A stretch of DNA of 64,000 bases. Origin: Delftia acidovorans. GTDB taxonomy: Bacteria; Pseudomonadota; Gammaproteobacteria; Burkholderiales; Burkholderiaceae_C. Below are positions 45,034 through 54,364 of this stretch, one piece after another. How positions within the stretch are numbered: the stretch's first letter is position 1; every line of letters starts with the position of its first letter. A model generated the notes under the pieces. It saw nothing but the letters and a program-made list of their open reading frames with translations. It was not told the DNA's origin and ran no database searches. The translations under genes and the position numbers were made by a program. The stretch is taken from the NCBI GenBank assembly GCA_031286585.1, contig JAITUC010000024.1:248001-312000 (forward strand), written 5' to 3'.

Positions 45034-47826
45034 TTACAGCGAATCAGGCAGAAGCACATACACGCCCATCACATCCACCGGCAGGCAGGGCTTGACGTTG
45101 TACTGGCCCACGTCGCGAGCGGCTTCACGCACGCGCTTGTGATCGTCCAGCAGGGCATTAGCGCGCCGCTGGGCCAGGGCTTGCAACTGTTTTGGGTGGG
45201 CGGCCAGAAATTCGAGGGCTAGACGCACCTCACGCTGCACAGCATCGGGCGGCAAGTTGCCACTGGGGGTGCATTCGATGAGGCGAGCTGCCTGGTCATC
45301 GGCAAGCCACTCTGGGTTTGCCCGGCCGCGTACGACCAAGGCCACGGTTTCTTCGGCCATCATCTGGAAAGGTTCGCGGCGGCGCACGTAGCTGAGCTGA
45401 TGACGCACGCGCAACAAGTACAAGGTAGTGGCCACTTCCACGTCGTTGGTCAGCGTGGCCGCGCAGCGGGCTGCTACGGGCTGGGTGTTGCCCAGCGCGT
45501 CTTCCAGCAGGTGTTGGGCCAGCAGGCCCACGAGAGGGTGGCTGCGGTGCAGCTCGTCGAAATCGATCAGCTGAGCTGTGTCCAGCCCTTCATCGGCCAA
45601 GCGCAGGCGCAAGGCTTCGGGCAGGTGTTGAGGGGTGAAGCGCACCTGGTTGGCGCGGCGCGTGTTTTCCAGTGGTGAGCCCAGGCGTACGCAGGCGCTT
45701 TGCAGAAAGCGCTTCACATCGGCTTGGGCACCCAGGGCCTGCTGCTGTTTATGCCACTCGGGCAGTACCTCGTCGGGACGAATGCGGCGCTGCGCAAACA
45801 CGGTGCGGTTGGCCTTGGCCTTTTCCAGTGCGTCTTGCCACTGGGCATGCAAGGGTGCGAGCAGGCGCTCCGGTTCGCCAAAGTCGAAGGACTCTTGCAG
45901 CATGATGGCCGGTGCCCTGTGCTCGCGGCGCATCAGCGCGGCCTTGACCAAGGCCTGGTTGATGCGGGCATCGTCTTCGGGCAGAGGGACCATAACGCCC
46001 AGCTCCTTCTGGATCGCCTCGCCCTTGCGCAAGATGACCTTCAGCACAAAGCCGTCGATCGGATTGTCTTGCCCATAGAGCATGGTGCAGCGCACTTCAG
46101 GGGCTTGCTGGCCAAAGCGGTCTACCCGGCCTTCGCGTTGTTCGTGGCGTGTGGGGTTCCAGGCCAGGTCGTAGTGGACGACTGCGGTGAACAGGTGTTG
46201 CAGGTTGATGCCTTCCGACAGGCAATCGGTCGCCACCAGGATGCGGCTGTCGGCTTCGCCCATGTCCTCCACACGCTCGCGCCGCTCTTCGGGGGTGAAT
46301 TCGCCGGTGATGGCTTCGATGGTGGCCTGGGAGAACTTCGCCTTGAGATGGTCCGCCACGTAGTGTGCCGTGGCGATGTAGCGGCAGAACACCACCGGGT
46401 GGTAGCCATCTTTTAGCAGTTGGCCGACATGCTGAATCAATGCAGCCAGCTTGGGGTCGCCGGATTGGCCAGAAAGGTGCTGGGCCGTGGCGATGAGGTC
46501 TTGCAGGCGGGACGCGTCTTGAATCTGAGCTGGAGGCTCCAGGTCGCTGGCCGACAGATCATCGGCCGCGCCATCGTGCAAACGCTCGTCGGTCAGCAGG
46601 TCTTCTTCGGACTGGGTGCCTTCAAGACGGGTGGTCAAGGCTTTGACCGCAGCGGCAGGAGAGGATGCCACGCAGCGCAGCAAGGCGAGGGTGGCGTACC
46701 ACATGAGTCCGGAGCCTCCGGCCACCCCTTCGCGTTCGGCGGTCTCTGCTAGTTCGCGGCAGTAGTCCTGCACGGCGTCGAAGAAATTGCCCCAGTCGCC
46801 ACTGAGCAGGTAAGTCAGCTCGGTTTTCATGCGCCGGGCAAAGCCGCGCCCGTCTTCTGTCTCGGCTTGCCACTCGGCGATGTCCTTGCGACGGCGTTGC
46901 ACGAAATGGCGGGCCAGCTCCTGGCGCAGCGGATCGCTGGCCGACATGCGGCCTTGCAGCGCCAGGAAGCGCTGATCCAGCAACGACAGCAGGTTGTAGA
47001 AGGCGACTTCGTCGCCAGAGTGTGGCGTGGCGGTGAGCAGGATCAGATGCCGGTGTTCGTTCCTGCCCAGCCGCTGCAACAGCTCAAAGCGAAGTTGTTT
47101 GCCGGCACCACTGCTGGCGCAAGTGTGGGCCTCGTCCACGATGATGCATTCGGGAGCGGTGGCGATGAATTGCTCGCGGTTGCGTTCGCTCTTGATGTAG
47201 TCCAGGCTCACCACCACCACGGGGTGGTGATCGAACAGAGCCACACCGTGAGGCAATTCGCGCTCGACACGGGCGGCGGACGATGCCGTGAGTGCGACGG
47301 CATGGAGGTTGAACCGGGTTTCGAGCTCGGATTGCCATTGCTCGACCAGGTGGGGTGGGCACAGCACGGCGAGACGGGCAATTTCTCCTCGGTCCATCAA
47401 CTCGCGGGCAATCAGCCCGGCTTCAATGGTTTTGCCGATGCCCACGTCGTCGGCAATCAACAGGCGAACTGAGGACAGGCGCAGGGCCATCAGCAGGGGC
47501 ACCAGTTGGTAGCCACGTGGCTCCACCGCGATGTTGCCGAACGACCGGAATGGGCCAGCACCAGCGCGCAGAGTGAGGCGCAAAGCATCGCGTAGTAGGA
47601 CGGCTGCCGCATGGTTGCCAGCGAGGGCTGGATCCGGCAGGTCAAAAGTAGCGTGTTCAACCGGCGCTAGTTCCAGCTCGGGAATCAGGGCAATCGTTTC
47701 GTCTTCGGCGCCGCCCAACGGGCGCAAGCGCAGCCAGTCGCGGTGCGAGTCGGTCTGCACCACCCATTCGCGGCCACGGGCGCGAACCAGGTTGCCAGGC
47801 TGAAAGTCGTGTTCAAGGGTTGTCAT
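45034..47826 (-). CDS. SNF2-type helicase (DrmD/HepA-like) of the defence operon
   Basis: 930 residues. Superfamily 2, SNF2/RapA-like ATPase with motif I DDVGIGKT (126-133), motif II DEAH (231-234), LLTATPHSGDEVAF (motif III), and C-terminal motifs ATDCLSEGINLQ and HEQREGRVDRFGQ. The N-terminus (FQPGNLVRARGREWVVQ) is as in the DrmD SNF2 protein of class 1 DISARM. Likely translocates on DNA. Its start is 18 bp after the stop of the giant helicase gene, and the methylase follows 18 bp downstream. Confidence 0.9.
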   Translation of the reverse strand: MTTLEHDFQPGNLVRARGREWVVQTDSHRDWLRLRPLGGAEDETIALIPELELAPVEHATFDLPDPALAGNHAAAVLLRDALRLTLRAGAGPFRSFGNIAVEPRGYQLVPLLMALRLSSVRLLIADDVGIGKTIEAGLIARELMDRGEIARLAVLCPPHLVEQWQSELETRFNLHAVALTASSAARVERELPHGVALFDHHPVVVVSLDYIKSERNREQFIATAPECIIVDEAHTCASSGAGKQLRFELLQRLGRNEHRHLILLTATPHSGDEVAFYNLLSLLDQRFLALQGRMSASDPLRQELARHFVQRRRKDIAEWQAETEDGRGFARRMKTELTYLLSGDWGNFFDAVQDYCRELAETAEREGVAGGSGLMWYATLALLRCVASSPAAAVKALTTRLEGTQSEEDLLTDERLHDGAADDLSASDLEPPAQIQDASRLQDLIATAQHLSGQSGDPKLAALIQHVGQLLKDGYHPVVFCRYIATAHYVADHLKAKFSQATIEAITGEFTPEERRERVEDMGEADSRILVATDCLSEGINLQHLFTAVVHYDLAWNPTRHEQREGRVDRFGQQAPEVRCTMLYGQDNPIDGFVLKVILRKGEAIQKELGVMVPLPEDDARINQALVKAALMRREHRAPAIMLQESFDFGEPERLLAPLHAQWQDALEKAKANRTVFAQRRIRPDEVLPEWHKQQQALGAQADVKRFLQSACVRLGSPLENTRRANQVRFTPQHLPEALRLRLADEGLDTAQLIDFDELHRSHPLVGLLAQHLLEDALGNTQPVAARCAATLTNDVEVATTLYLLRVRHQLSYVRRREPFQMMAEETVALVVRGRANPEWLADDQAARLIECTPSGNLPPDAVQREVRLALEFLAAHPKQLQALAQRRANALLDDHKRVREAARDVGQYNVKPCLPVDVMGVYVLLPDSL

Positions 47827-47844
47827 GGAATGCGTTCAGGGATA

Positions 47845-50800
47845 TCAGCTGGCCGAACCGAACACGGCGGGGTGTTCAGCGAAGCGCTTGGACCAATGTT
47901 CGGGTTCAGAGAAGTCCAGCACTTGCCAGCCCTTGTCTTGCAGAGAGGCGGCTGTGGCACCATCGACCGGACTGAGGAAGACCAAGGCGCGCGCGGCCTT
48001 GTACTGCGCCGCGGCGGTGGCCGCGCCTTGATTGACGGGGATGCTCAGGGCGTCTGGTGTGGCGAGGCCTGCCTGATACAGGGCGGCCAGCCAGCGCGCC
48101 TGGGGCGTGTCATCAGTTAGCTCAGCACTGGCGGTGCCGGCCTGGCCGGCCGGTGAACCGTCATCTGAGGGGCGTAACTTGACCTGGGCGTTAGCCATGG
48201 CAACCAGCAGCTTGAGCGCCTCAGTGTTGCGTCGGTTGATGTGCTCGTGGTCCGGTTGGTTGAAGTACGAGAGCAGGCACTGGTAACAGCCGGCCTCACA
48301 GATGTGGTTGCCGAGGTCATTGGTTTCTTCCAGCGCAGGCAGGTCTTCAATCCGCCAGATGCCATCGGCGGGATCTCTGTGATGCAAGAGCCGCAGCGCA
48401 TTTTGTGCAACCAGGGCCAAGCTAGCGGAGTCATTGGCCAGCCGAGTGAGCACGCCTGCCCCGCCTTCTGCGGCCTCATAGAACAGCAGCGCGCGGCGCT
48501 CGTCGAGCTTTGGCAAAGGCTCGGCCACGAGCTCGGACTCTTCGATCTGAAAAGTCATCTCGACACCACGCTTGAGCGCAGCCTGCAACGTGGCCATGGC
48601 CTCCAGCGAAAGCGCATGCACCGGTGCCAGAATCAGCAGGTTGCGATGGTCTTCAACGAAAGGGACGATGCGCTGGTTGGGCACCTTGTCCATGAGCGCG
48701 TCATCGTTGCCGTTGTCGTCGCCCGCATCCGGGGCATCCTGCTTGCTCCAGGTGCCCGTGATGGGGTTGATGTAGAAGCCCAGTTGCTCCTTGTCTTTGC
48801 GGCGACGCCATCCCCGGTTGATCCGCCAGATGCGTGCGGCGGGCGCGTAGCTGAGCTCAGCCAAGGCCTCATCACTCTGCATAACATCGGCTTTTTGCTT
48901 TTGGATCTTTCCGTCGGGTCCGGGCAGAAAACGGTATGTTGTTTGCAGCTCGAACCCTTGGCGCTGGCGGTCCTCGTCGTTGATGGAGATTCGTTCGACA
49001 GGCACGGTTTCGACCGTTTCGATGCGGTAGAGCTCGCGCACCCAATCGCTTTCCGTCAGCAACGCGTCGCAGCTCTCGCAACGGTTGACCAGCGGCTGCC
49101 CACCGCCCGGCTCGCCCAGATGGCCGTATCCACATTGGCTGCACACCAAGGAGGTGATCGTTGAGAGCTGACTGCTGCCTGAGATGTGGTCGGCATTGCC
49201 CACGTTGAGCTTGGCACGCACCACGCGGTACATGCGCCCCTGGTGGTAGATGAGGCTGCGCGGCCCGAACTCAGACAGGGCCAGGAACCGGGGGCGGCTG
49301 ACCATGCTGCCCTCGTCATCTTTGCCGTTGGTGGTCTGCCCACCGCGGGCTGGAATCCAAGCCATGAGGGGTAGGCGAGGGAAGTTGTAGCCAGGCAGGA
49401 AGCCTTGGCTGGCCAGGTAGCGGTAAGTGTAGAAATCAGTGTTCTGGCTGTTGCCCGACTTGAGGAGCACGGCGTACTGCCGTGCAGCGTCACCGTAGCG
49501 GCGTTGAGCGTTTTGTCGCTCGGCATGCGACGCTGTATGGCTCTTGACGATTTGGTCGGCCATGTCCATTTGCTGCCGAGTGGCGTCGAACAGGACACGC
49601 CAGCGCTCCAGAGCGCCCGAAAACTGCTGGGGAGCACGTTCGATGACATGCTGCACGTATCCAGCGGTGAACCAGTTGCTGCCATTCAACTCGGTCAGAA
49701 GTTGATTCACAACGCGCTGTGCGCTGCCCAAGGCGCGTTCCCGCACACCGGGTGCGTTGAAGGCGTCTTGGTAGCTCGGTTTGAGTGGCTTGCCTGGCTG
49801 GTCCAGGTCCAGCACCGGAGCGATGCTGGCATCCAGCGGGGTTTGCGTGCTTGCCAGCCATACGGCCTGGAGGTGGCTGTCCACGAGGTCGCGGTTGGCC
49901 AGATCCAGCGTGGGCGCGCGAACCACGCCATGCACCATGTCGTTGGCATGGTGGAAGAACCATTGGTCGTGCGGACTGAGCGCAGCGCAATAGGTGACGA
50001 CCAAAGCCTGTTGGCCGGAGCGGCCCGCCCGGCCGCTGCGCTGCGCATAGTTGGCTGGCGTGGGAGGCATGTTCCGCAGATATACGGTGTTGAGCGCGGA
50101 GATGTCCACGCCCAATTCCATGGTGGGAGAGCAGAACATGACGGGCAAGCGCTCCAGCGGAGCCTCGTGCGCGGGGTTCTGAGACCAGTCGCTGCGGTCT
50201 TTGTCGGTGTAGCGGAAGCGCTGCTCCAGCAGCTGGCGGCGTGAGGCGTCAACCTGTGCGGTATGCTCTTGGGCTTCGAACTCGAACAGAGGGTGAGATG
50301 GTAAGCGCAGCAGATCGGCCACGCTGAGGTAGAGCTCTCGGAAGAAGGTGTTGACCCGGCTATCGTCACCAAGCACCTGATTGCTGGTCAGGCACCAGTC
50401 CAAGGCGGCGGCGTTCAGGCGCCAGCCTGCCAATTGCGCATCGATGGCGTGCTTCTGAACATAGCCGTAGTTGCCTGCAGCACCCAGCAGCGCCTCGATG
50501 AGTTCAACCCACTCTGGGTCTTTCCAGCGTTTGACCTCGCCTGCAAAGACGGTGTCTTGCCAGATACTGGATGTCTTGACCAGCCTCAGCAATCGCGAGC
50601 GCGCGCCGCCAGTGACAAGATCGGTTCGTGGCTTGCCTTTGTACTCGGGGCGTTTGCCCAGAATCAGATAGCGGCCCGTCTCAAGTTTTTCATCGGGAGC
50701 AAAAGCCCAGCGCTCTGTGAGATAGGTATGTCCGCTCGTGCGTGCTTTGTCGTGCTCGACAGGGTCAAGGTATCTGGTTTCAAGACACAGATGGCTACGC

Positions 50801-53148
50801 AGATTGTCAAACAGCAGCTCGCTCAGTCTGGTGCGGTGTACCGGGCTGAGACCGGACAACACCTTGTTGTCCGCGAATGCACCAGCATCTGCGGAAAACT
50901 CGTCCAAGCCGCGATAGCGCATGGCCAACAGTCCGAGCTGATCAAGATTAGGGTTGTTGTAGCGCCAGCCTCTGCGCAGGTCACGCATAAGGCGGTAGGC
51001 GATGATGAAGCGCAGTGTGCGCTGTGCCTCTTGCCTTGCCAGGCCCATAAGCTTGGGGGAGCGCAGGTATTCCACCAAGATGCTTTGCTCCACCTGTTGG
51101 AAGCCAAGCGCTTTGAATACTGCATCAGCGAGCTGTTCTTCGTTGAGCACACCAGCGTTGTCCTGCAGGGCACCGATCAGGCCAGAACGCAGGGTCAACA
51201 GAAAAATGAAGTCGTTGAAATGACCCGCCTGCAAGGCGGCATCCTGCCGGTTATCGGTAAACCCAAGAAGCTTGCGCGGGTCGGGTTGCCCCGGTGACGG
51301 ATCGGGCAAGGCGAAGAGCTGTTGCAGTGCACTCAGCGCAATCATCGTGGTGGCCGAGGAGCGGCCTTCACCTGACAGACTAGATAGGCGGTTGGCATCT
51401 TTGCCATGTGCCTCATGAACCACACCACAACTCAGGCAGAAGCGAAATTTCCCCGGAATGAACCAGAATTCCTCACCCGATCCCTCATGTCCCTGGGGGT
51501 CTGCAGCGACTCGATAGGGAATTGCCTTTCTGTAGGCAGGCTTGACCTTCGGCTCTCCGCGGCTTAGGTCCAGCCACGTCTCTGGCAGATCGTCGATCTG
51601 CCCTGCATACTGCTGCTCGCCTTTCGTCGGGCAGAGAAACCCGTAGCTAGCGTCTTCATTGTCGTCAGCGCTGACGTCGTCGATCTCTCGCGGCAGATAA
51701 GTAAGAGGGCGTTGCCCAGACTGCCACACGGGCAGGTACTCTTGGCCGCAATCCCGGCAAAAGTGAGCGGGATACAGATGAACGCCTTCGCCTTGTCGTC
51801 CTGGCGCGAAGCGTTGCGCATCCAAGGTGATGTGCCGCTGACCTGAGGCCTCCAAAGTGGTGAGCACCTTGCCGGGGCCGCTGATGAATTGGTGCAATTT
51901 GAAGGCAAAGGGGGGGCGCCCTTGAGGTGTTCGCACCTCATGGGCGGCCACCAGAAACTTTTGCAACGCCGCTCGAGCCAGCACCACATTGCACTTGGCG
52001 TCCAGCGCTAGATTCTCGCTGGCGACTTGAAGTGTCTTGGGCTTGGCCCGCCTTGGGGGTTCGTGATCGGGCAGTTCGATGCCAAGGTTGAGCTCAACCC
52101 AGATGGACAATGGATCGCGTTGGAATGCTTCAAAGTTTGGCCATTCGAAATGCTCGCGCACAACGGCGGCTGGCAGTTCGGCCGCAATCGCTGCGACGTC
52201 TTTGAGCGGGTTCGTGACGCGTTCCAGCGTTTCGCCAATCACATCGTGCTCAGTGATTTGGGCGCCAAAGAGTTTGGCGGCTACCTCGGCCACCGTGCGG
52301 TTGCGATCTGCCTGGGTACCCGCGCTCGACATGGTGGCGGATGTGCCGATACACACGAGTTTGTCGGCCTTGAGCCGCTCGCGTAGGCGACGAACGAGCA
52401 GGGCCACATCGGCTCCCTGCCGGCCCCTATAGGTGTGCAGTTCATCCAGCACCAAGAATTCCAAGCCTTCGCAATGATCCACCACCCTGCGATCCACATT
52501 ATCGAAGCGGGTGAGGATGTACTCCAGCATCATGAAGTTGGTAAGCAGGATGTCTGGCGGGTCGTCCGCTATGGCATCGCGTTCAGGATTTTTTTCCTGG
52601 CCTGTGTATCGTGCGACGGTGAATGGACGTTCTTCTGACCCGTAGCCATGGAGGAACTTGTCGAGCTCTTCCAGTTGACTATTTGCCAACGCATTCATGG
52701 GGTAGATGACGATGGCCCGTGTGCGCGCCTTGCCGCCTTCTGCCTTGGCTTTGATGATGCGGTCGATGATGGGGATGAAGAAGGACAGTGACTTGCCAGA
52801 TCCCGTCCCGGTTGTCACGACATAACTTTGGCCCGCCTGCCCCTTGGCGAGAGCCTGTAACTGGTGGGCGTAGAGGTGGAGCGGTTGCGGGTGGCCTTCG
52901 GGCTTCCCGACCTGAAAGACGTCTGCGCACGCAGGGTGCAACACACCTTCCGCCGCCAACGACTGAACGGTGCCTTTGCGCTGGTAGTTGGGATTGATCT
53001 GAACCAGTGGCTCAGGCCAATAGCGACCATCCTGGTACTGGCGCGCGACTTCCTTTTGGATGTCATCTGCAGCAATACGAACAAAGCTGCGGGAGAAGTT
53101 GCTGTAGCGATCAACCAACTGGTTGCGAAACTGAAAAACGTCATCCAC
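47845..53148 (-). CDS. Giant DExH helicase with zinc clusters and C-terminal DUF1998
   Basis: 1767 residues if it starts at the GTG at 53148, which has AAGGGAGAG upstream and removes an overlap with the fic gene; a TTG (53268) or ATG (53259) start would add about 40 basic residues. Motifs: Walker A TGTGSGKS (113-120), DELH (235-238), GTSATM, PTMELGVDISALN and QRSGRAGRSGQ. Zinc-type pairs: CRDCG, CLSCG, and CSQCG with CESCD. The C-terminal DUF1998 region has YEAAEGGAGVLTRL and CEAGCYQCLLSYFNQ. It covers in one chain what DISARM splits into DrmA and DrmB; MrfA/YprA and Druantia DruE are other relatives. The last about 80 residues resemble a degenerate endonuclease fold. Confidence 0.88.
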   Translation of the reverse strand: MDDVFQFRNQLVDRYSNFSRSFVRIAADDIQKEVARQYQDGRYWPEPLVQINPNYQRKGTVQSLAAEGVLHPACADVFQVGKPEGHPQPLHLYAHQLQALAKGQAGQSYVVTTGTGSGKSLSFFIPIIDRIIKAKAEGGKARTRAIVIYPMNALANSQLEELDKFLHGYGSEERPFTVARYTGQEKNPERDAIADDPPDILLTNFMMLEYILTRFDNVDRRVVDHCEGLEFLVLDELHTYRGRQGADVALLVRRLRERLKADKLVCIGTSATMSSAGTQADRNRTVAEVAAKLFGAQITEHDVIGETLERVTNPLKDVAAIAAELPAAVVREHFEWPNFEAFQRDPLSIWVELNLGIELPDHEPPRRAKPKTLQVASENLALDAKCNVVLARAALQKFLVAAHEVRTPQGRPPFAFKLHQFISGPGKVLTTLEASGQRHITLDAQRFAPGRQGEGVHLYPAHFCRDCGQEYLPVWQSGQRPLTYLPREIDDVSADDNEDASYGFLCPTKGEQQYAGQIDDLPETWLDLSRGEPKVKPAYRKAIPYRVAADPQGHEGSGEEFWFIPGKFRFCLSCGVVHEAHGKDANRLSSLSGEGRSSATTMIALSALQQLFALPDPSPGQPDPRKLLGFTDNRQDAALQAGHFNDFIFLLTLRSGLIGALQDNAGVLNEEQLADAVFKALGFQQVEQSILVEYLRSPKLMGLARQEAQRTLRFIIAYRLMRDLRRGWRYNNPNLDQLGLLAMRYRGLDEFSADAGAFADNKVLSGLSPVHRTRLSELLFDNLRSHLCLETRYLDPVEHDKARTSGHTYLTERWAFAPDEKLETGRYLILGKRPEYKGKPRTDLVTGGARSRLLRLVKTSSIWQDTVFAGEVKRWKDPEWVELIEALLGAAGNYGYVQKHAIDAQLAGWRLNAAALDWCLTSNQVLGDDSRVNTFFRELYLSVADLLRLPSHPLFEFEAQEHTAQVDASRRQLLEQRFRYTDKDRSDWSQNPAHEAPLERLPVMFCSPTMELGVDISALNTVYLRNMPPTPANYAQRSGRAGRSGQQALVVTYCAALSPHDQWFFHHANDMVHGVVRAPTLDLANRDLVDSHLQAVWLASTQTPLDASIAPVLDLDQPGKPLKPSYQDAFNAPGVRERALGSAQRVVNQLLTELNGSNWFTAGYVQHVIERAPQQFSGALERWRVLFDATRQQMDMADQIVKSHTASHAERQNAQRRYGDAARQYAVLLKSGNSQNTDFYTYRYLASQGFLPGYNFPRLPLMAWIPARGGQTTNGKDDEGSMVSRPRFLALSEFGPRSLIYHQGRMYRVVRAKLNVGNADHISGSSQLSTITSLVCSQCGYGHLGEPGGGQPLVNRCESCDALLTESDWVRELYRIETVETVPVERISINDEDRQRQGFELQTTYRFLPGPDGKIQKQKADVMQSDEALAELSYAPAARIWRINRGWRRRKDKEQLGFYINPITGTWSKQDAPDAGDDNGNDDALMDKVPNQRIVPFVEDHRNLLILAPVHALSLEAMATLQAALKRGVEMTFQIEESELVAEPLPKLDERRALLFYEAAEGGAGVLTRLANDSASLALVAQNALRLLHHRDPADGIWRIEDLPALEETNDLGNHICEAGCYQCLLSYFNQPDHEHINRRNTEALKLLVAMANAQVKLRPSDDGSPAGQAGTASAELTDDTPQARWLAALYQAGLATPDALSIPVNQGAATAAAQYKAARALVFLSPVDGATAASLQDKGWQVLDFSEPEHWSKRFAEHPAVFGSAS

Positions 53149-53215
53149 GGTTCTTCTCTCCCTTATTTTCTTTCTGGGCGCGCGACGCGCCAAGGGTACC
53201 GATGGCCGCAGAGGG

Positions 53216-54265
53216 TCATGGCTGTTTGTGCTGCCATTTGGCACCTCGGCCTTTGCCATTCGGTTCAATCAATCCTTCAGCCTTCATGGCACGCAGAATC
53301 ACTCGCACCATGTCACGGCTGACGCCAGGACAGGCCTCCTCAATTTCCGAGATGGAGAAGGGCAACTGGCGCTTGAGAATCTCTGCGCGTACACGGTCAC
53401 CCTTGGCTCCGCGCCCGCGCTCAATGGTGCCCACCCGTTCTTCAAACTCTTTATAGGCACGCAACAGGGCGCCCCAGAAGTAATCCAGCCACGGGGCGAT
53501 GTTGTGGGTGGCGTCGTGCCAGTGCTGCGAGCTGGCCTCCAGCGTCTCGTAGTAGCTTTCTTTCGATTCTTCGAAGATGCGCTCCAGGCTGATGAAGCGG
53601 CCCACGGCATAGTCGAAGTGGTAGAGCAGCTGCAAGGTCAGTAGTCTCGCCATGCGACCGTTGCCATCCGGGAACGGATGGATGCAGAGGAAGTCAAGGA
53701 CGACCAGCGGCACCAGCACCAGCGGATCGGCCAGATGTTGATCTAGCGCCGTGCGGTAGCGCGCGATCATGTCGGTCATCGCCATGGGCGTCAGATGCGC
53801 GGCCACCGGCCGAAATCGGATGCGCGAACTGCCATCCGGGTGGCGCTCGATGATGTCGTTGTTGGTCGCCTTCCAGTGCCCGCCTGGTTGGGGCATGTAG
53901 CGATACAAGATGCCGTGAAGCTGCAACACGGTGCCTTCCGAGAACGGCATCTGGTCCACACTTTCGTGGATCAGGCTCAACGCGTCGCGGTAGCCTGCCA
54001 CCTCTTGCTCGGATCGGCTCTGCGGCGCAGCGTTCCTGAGCACCAGTGACTTGAGCCGGTGCGCCGCAACAACCACGCCCTCCAAGCGGTTTGAGGACTC
54101 AGTCGACTCAACGACAGCCACTTGGCGCAGATCGCTCAAGACTTCTGGCGACTGGGCGATGTAGAGTTGCTGCTTGCCCCGGTACTCACCAAGCGCGCGC
54201 AGCGTCGCCATTTGCCGCATATCAAAACGTAACTTAGCGAGGTAACCTGGCGAAAGTGAGTGCAT
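53216..54265 (-). CDS. Fic-family protein with C-terminal winged helix, first gene of defence operon
   Basis: 349 residues from ATG 54265; a GTG at 54328 (adds 21 residues, with GGGGT upstream) is an alternative. Complete Fic motif HPFPDGNGRMAR (196-207). An N-terminal inhibitory motif SNRLEG (58-63) matches the [S/T]xxxE[G/N] pattern, so AMP-transfer is probably self-inhibited. A C-terminal winged helix (about 285-345; FSISEIEEACPGVSRDMVRV) suggests DNA binding. It stops 67 bp before the helicase start on the same strand. It may act as regulator or activity switch for the operon, or be a toxin-like module. The dyad at 54291-54339 is a candidate binding site. Confidence 0.87.
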   Translation of the reverse strand: MHSLSPGYLAKLRFDMRQMATLRALGEYRGKQQLYIAQSPEVLSDLRQVAVVESTESSNRLEGVVVAAHRLKSLVLRNAAPQSRSEQEVAGYRDALSLIHESVDQMPFSEGTVLQLHGILYRYMPQPGGHWKATNNDIIERHPDGSSRIRFRPVAAHLTPMAMTDMIARYRTALDQHLADPLVLVPLVVLDFLCIHPFPDGNGRMARLLTLQLLYHFDYAVGRFISLERIFEESKESYYETLEASSQHWHDATHNIAPWLDYFWGALLRAYKEFEERVGTIERGRGAKGDRVRAEILKRQLPFSISEIEEACPGVSRDMVRVILRAMKAEGLIEPNGKGRGAKWQHKQP

Positions 54266-54290
54266 GCAGTAGGAACCAAGCAGAAAAGAA

Positions 54291-54339
54291 TGGGGTAATG
54301 CTACTGCAAATAGGGGCATAAATCGCACTAATTACCCCA
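54291..54339. promoter_or_regulatory. Long-spaced inverted repeat upstream of fic/defence operon
   Basis: TGGGGTAAT (54291-54299) and ATTACCCCA (54331-54339) are perfect 9-bp inverted arms, 40 bp centre to centre (about four turns), in an unusually A+T-rich segment that also contains ATAAATATATCAATA. The Fic winged helix could bind it. If translation starts at the GTG 54328, one arm would be inside the gene. Confidence 0.5.
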
Positions 54340-54364
54340 ATAAATATATCAATACCCTATTTCT

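Noticed and set aside
37720..54265. Calling the island a canonical DISARM or Druantia system
   Set aside because: No DrmC, DrmA and DrmB not separate, and no recognisable DruH/DruF/DruG partners. The set fits a helicase-methylase-ATPase (Hma-like) system better, and family assignment needs HMM searches.
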